35,046 nucleotides of DNA from an uncultured Collinsella sp. (lineage in GTDB: Bacteria > Actinomycetota > Coriobacteriia > Coriobacteriales > Coriobacteriaceae), in NCBI GenBank assembly GCA_958435545.1, contig CAUBGU010000008.1:1-35046 (forward strand). Direction: 5' to 3'. Position 1 is the first letter of the stretch. The number at the start of each line of letters is the position of its first letter. The notes below the pieces were generated by a model. It had not been told where the DNA came from, did not search any database, and worked only from the letters and a program-made list of their open reading frames with translations. Shown here one piece after another: positions 34,999 through 35,046 of this stretch. The translations under genes and the position numbers were made by a program.

Positions 34999-35046
34999 CC
35001 ACAAAGGGGACAGTGAACTGCCTCCCATTTCTTGGACATCGGGAAA
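34999..35046. mobile_element. Possible end of an IS3-family element, cut by the window edge
   Basis: After a CAAAGGGGACAG motif (34999-35013 region), the sequence from 35014 reads TGAACTGCCTCCC then TTCTTGGACA. This resembles the terminal repeats of IS3-family (IS150-like) elements, which commonly begin TGTACTGACCCCC and contain TTGGACA. The rest lies outside the window, so this is tentative. Confidence 0.35.

Overview
The window reads as chromosome of a high-GC Coriobacteriia-type actinobacterium. A gut Collinsella or close relative is the best guess, inferred from protein style, GC-rich codon use, strong AGGAGG-type ribosome binding sites and a gut-type surface glycosidase; no rRNA or other taxonomic marker is present. 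I found no tRNA, rRNA or CRISPR array.

Layout. 1-6032: the 3' part of purA, then purD, a Nudix hydrolase, an ABC exporter behind a structured leader, and a one-pass membrane protein. 6056-11091: a terminator fused to a 37-bp-arm perfect palindrome, then carAB preceded by a promoter and a recognisable PyrR-binding RNA element that covers the carA Shine-Dalgarno. About 11100-21200: an accessory stretch with an orphan cell-wall sorting-signal remnant, a lower-GC AAA ATPase (AAA_14/DUF4143 type), a Phd/RelE toxin-antitoxin pair, a 203-bp MITE-like element, and a 2143-residue secreted GH31 glycosidase carrying FN3, F5/8C, dockerin-like, cohesin-like, Big and FIVAR modules plus a sorting signal. 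21270-24567: purE, a class B-like sortase, a divergent MoaE-like protein and a convergent membrane protein. 24862-28484: purF, purM, purN. 28637-35046: an orphan PTS IIA protein, a parvulin foldase, a YqeY protein, a complete polar amino acid ABC importer (ATPase, Tat lipoprotein, two permeases), a cytidylate-kinase-like protein, and what may be the end of an IS3-family element.

Function. The housekeeping theme is nucleotide synthesis: purA, D, E, F, M, N and carAB. The surface theme is host-glycan use: the GH31 protein would be exported and anchored by a sortase, and one is encoded 0.8 kb downstream.

The most unusual content is non-coding. Two families of intergenic palindromes appear. Family 1 has three copies (11104-11193, 11549-11607, 21085-21176 reversed). 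They share a core of about 28-30 nt with an internal mini-hairpin showing a compensatory base-pair change, but each has its own long inverted arms; the outer two bracket the accessory stretch. Family 2 has a GGGAC/GGGGACAG motif in at least six otherwise different palindromes between genes from 6 kb to the window end. Neither family is explained by the coding annotation, and they are the best candidates here for something undescribed.
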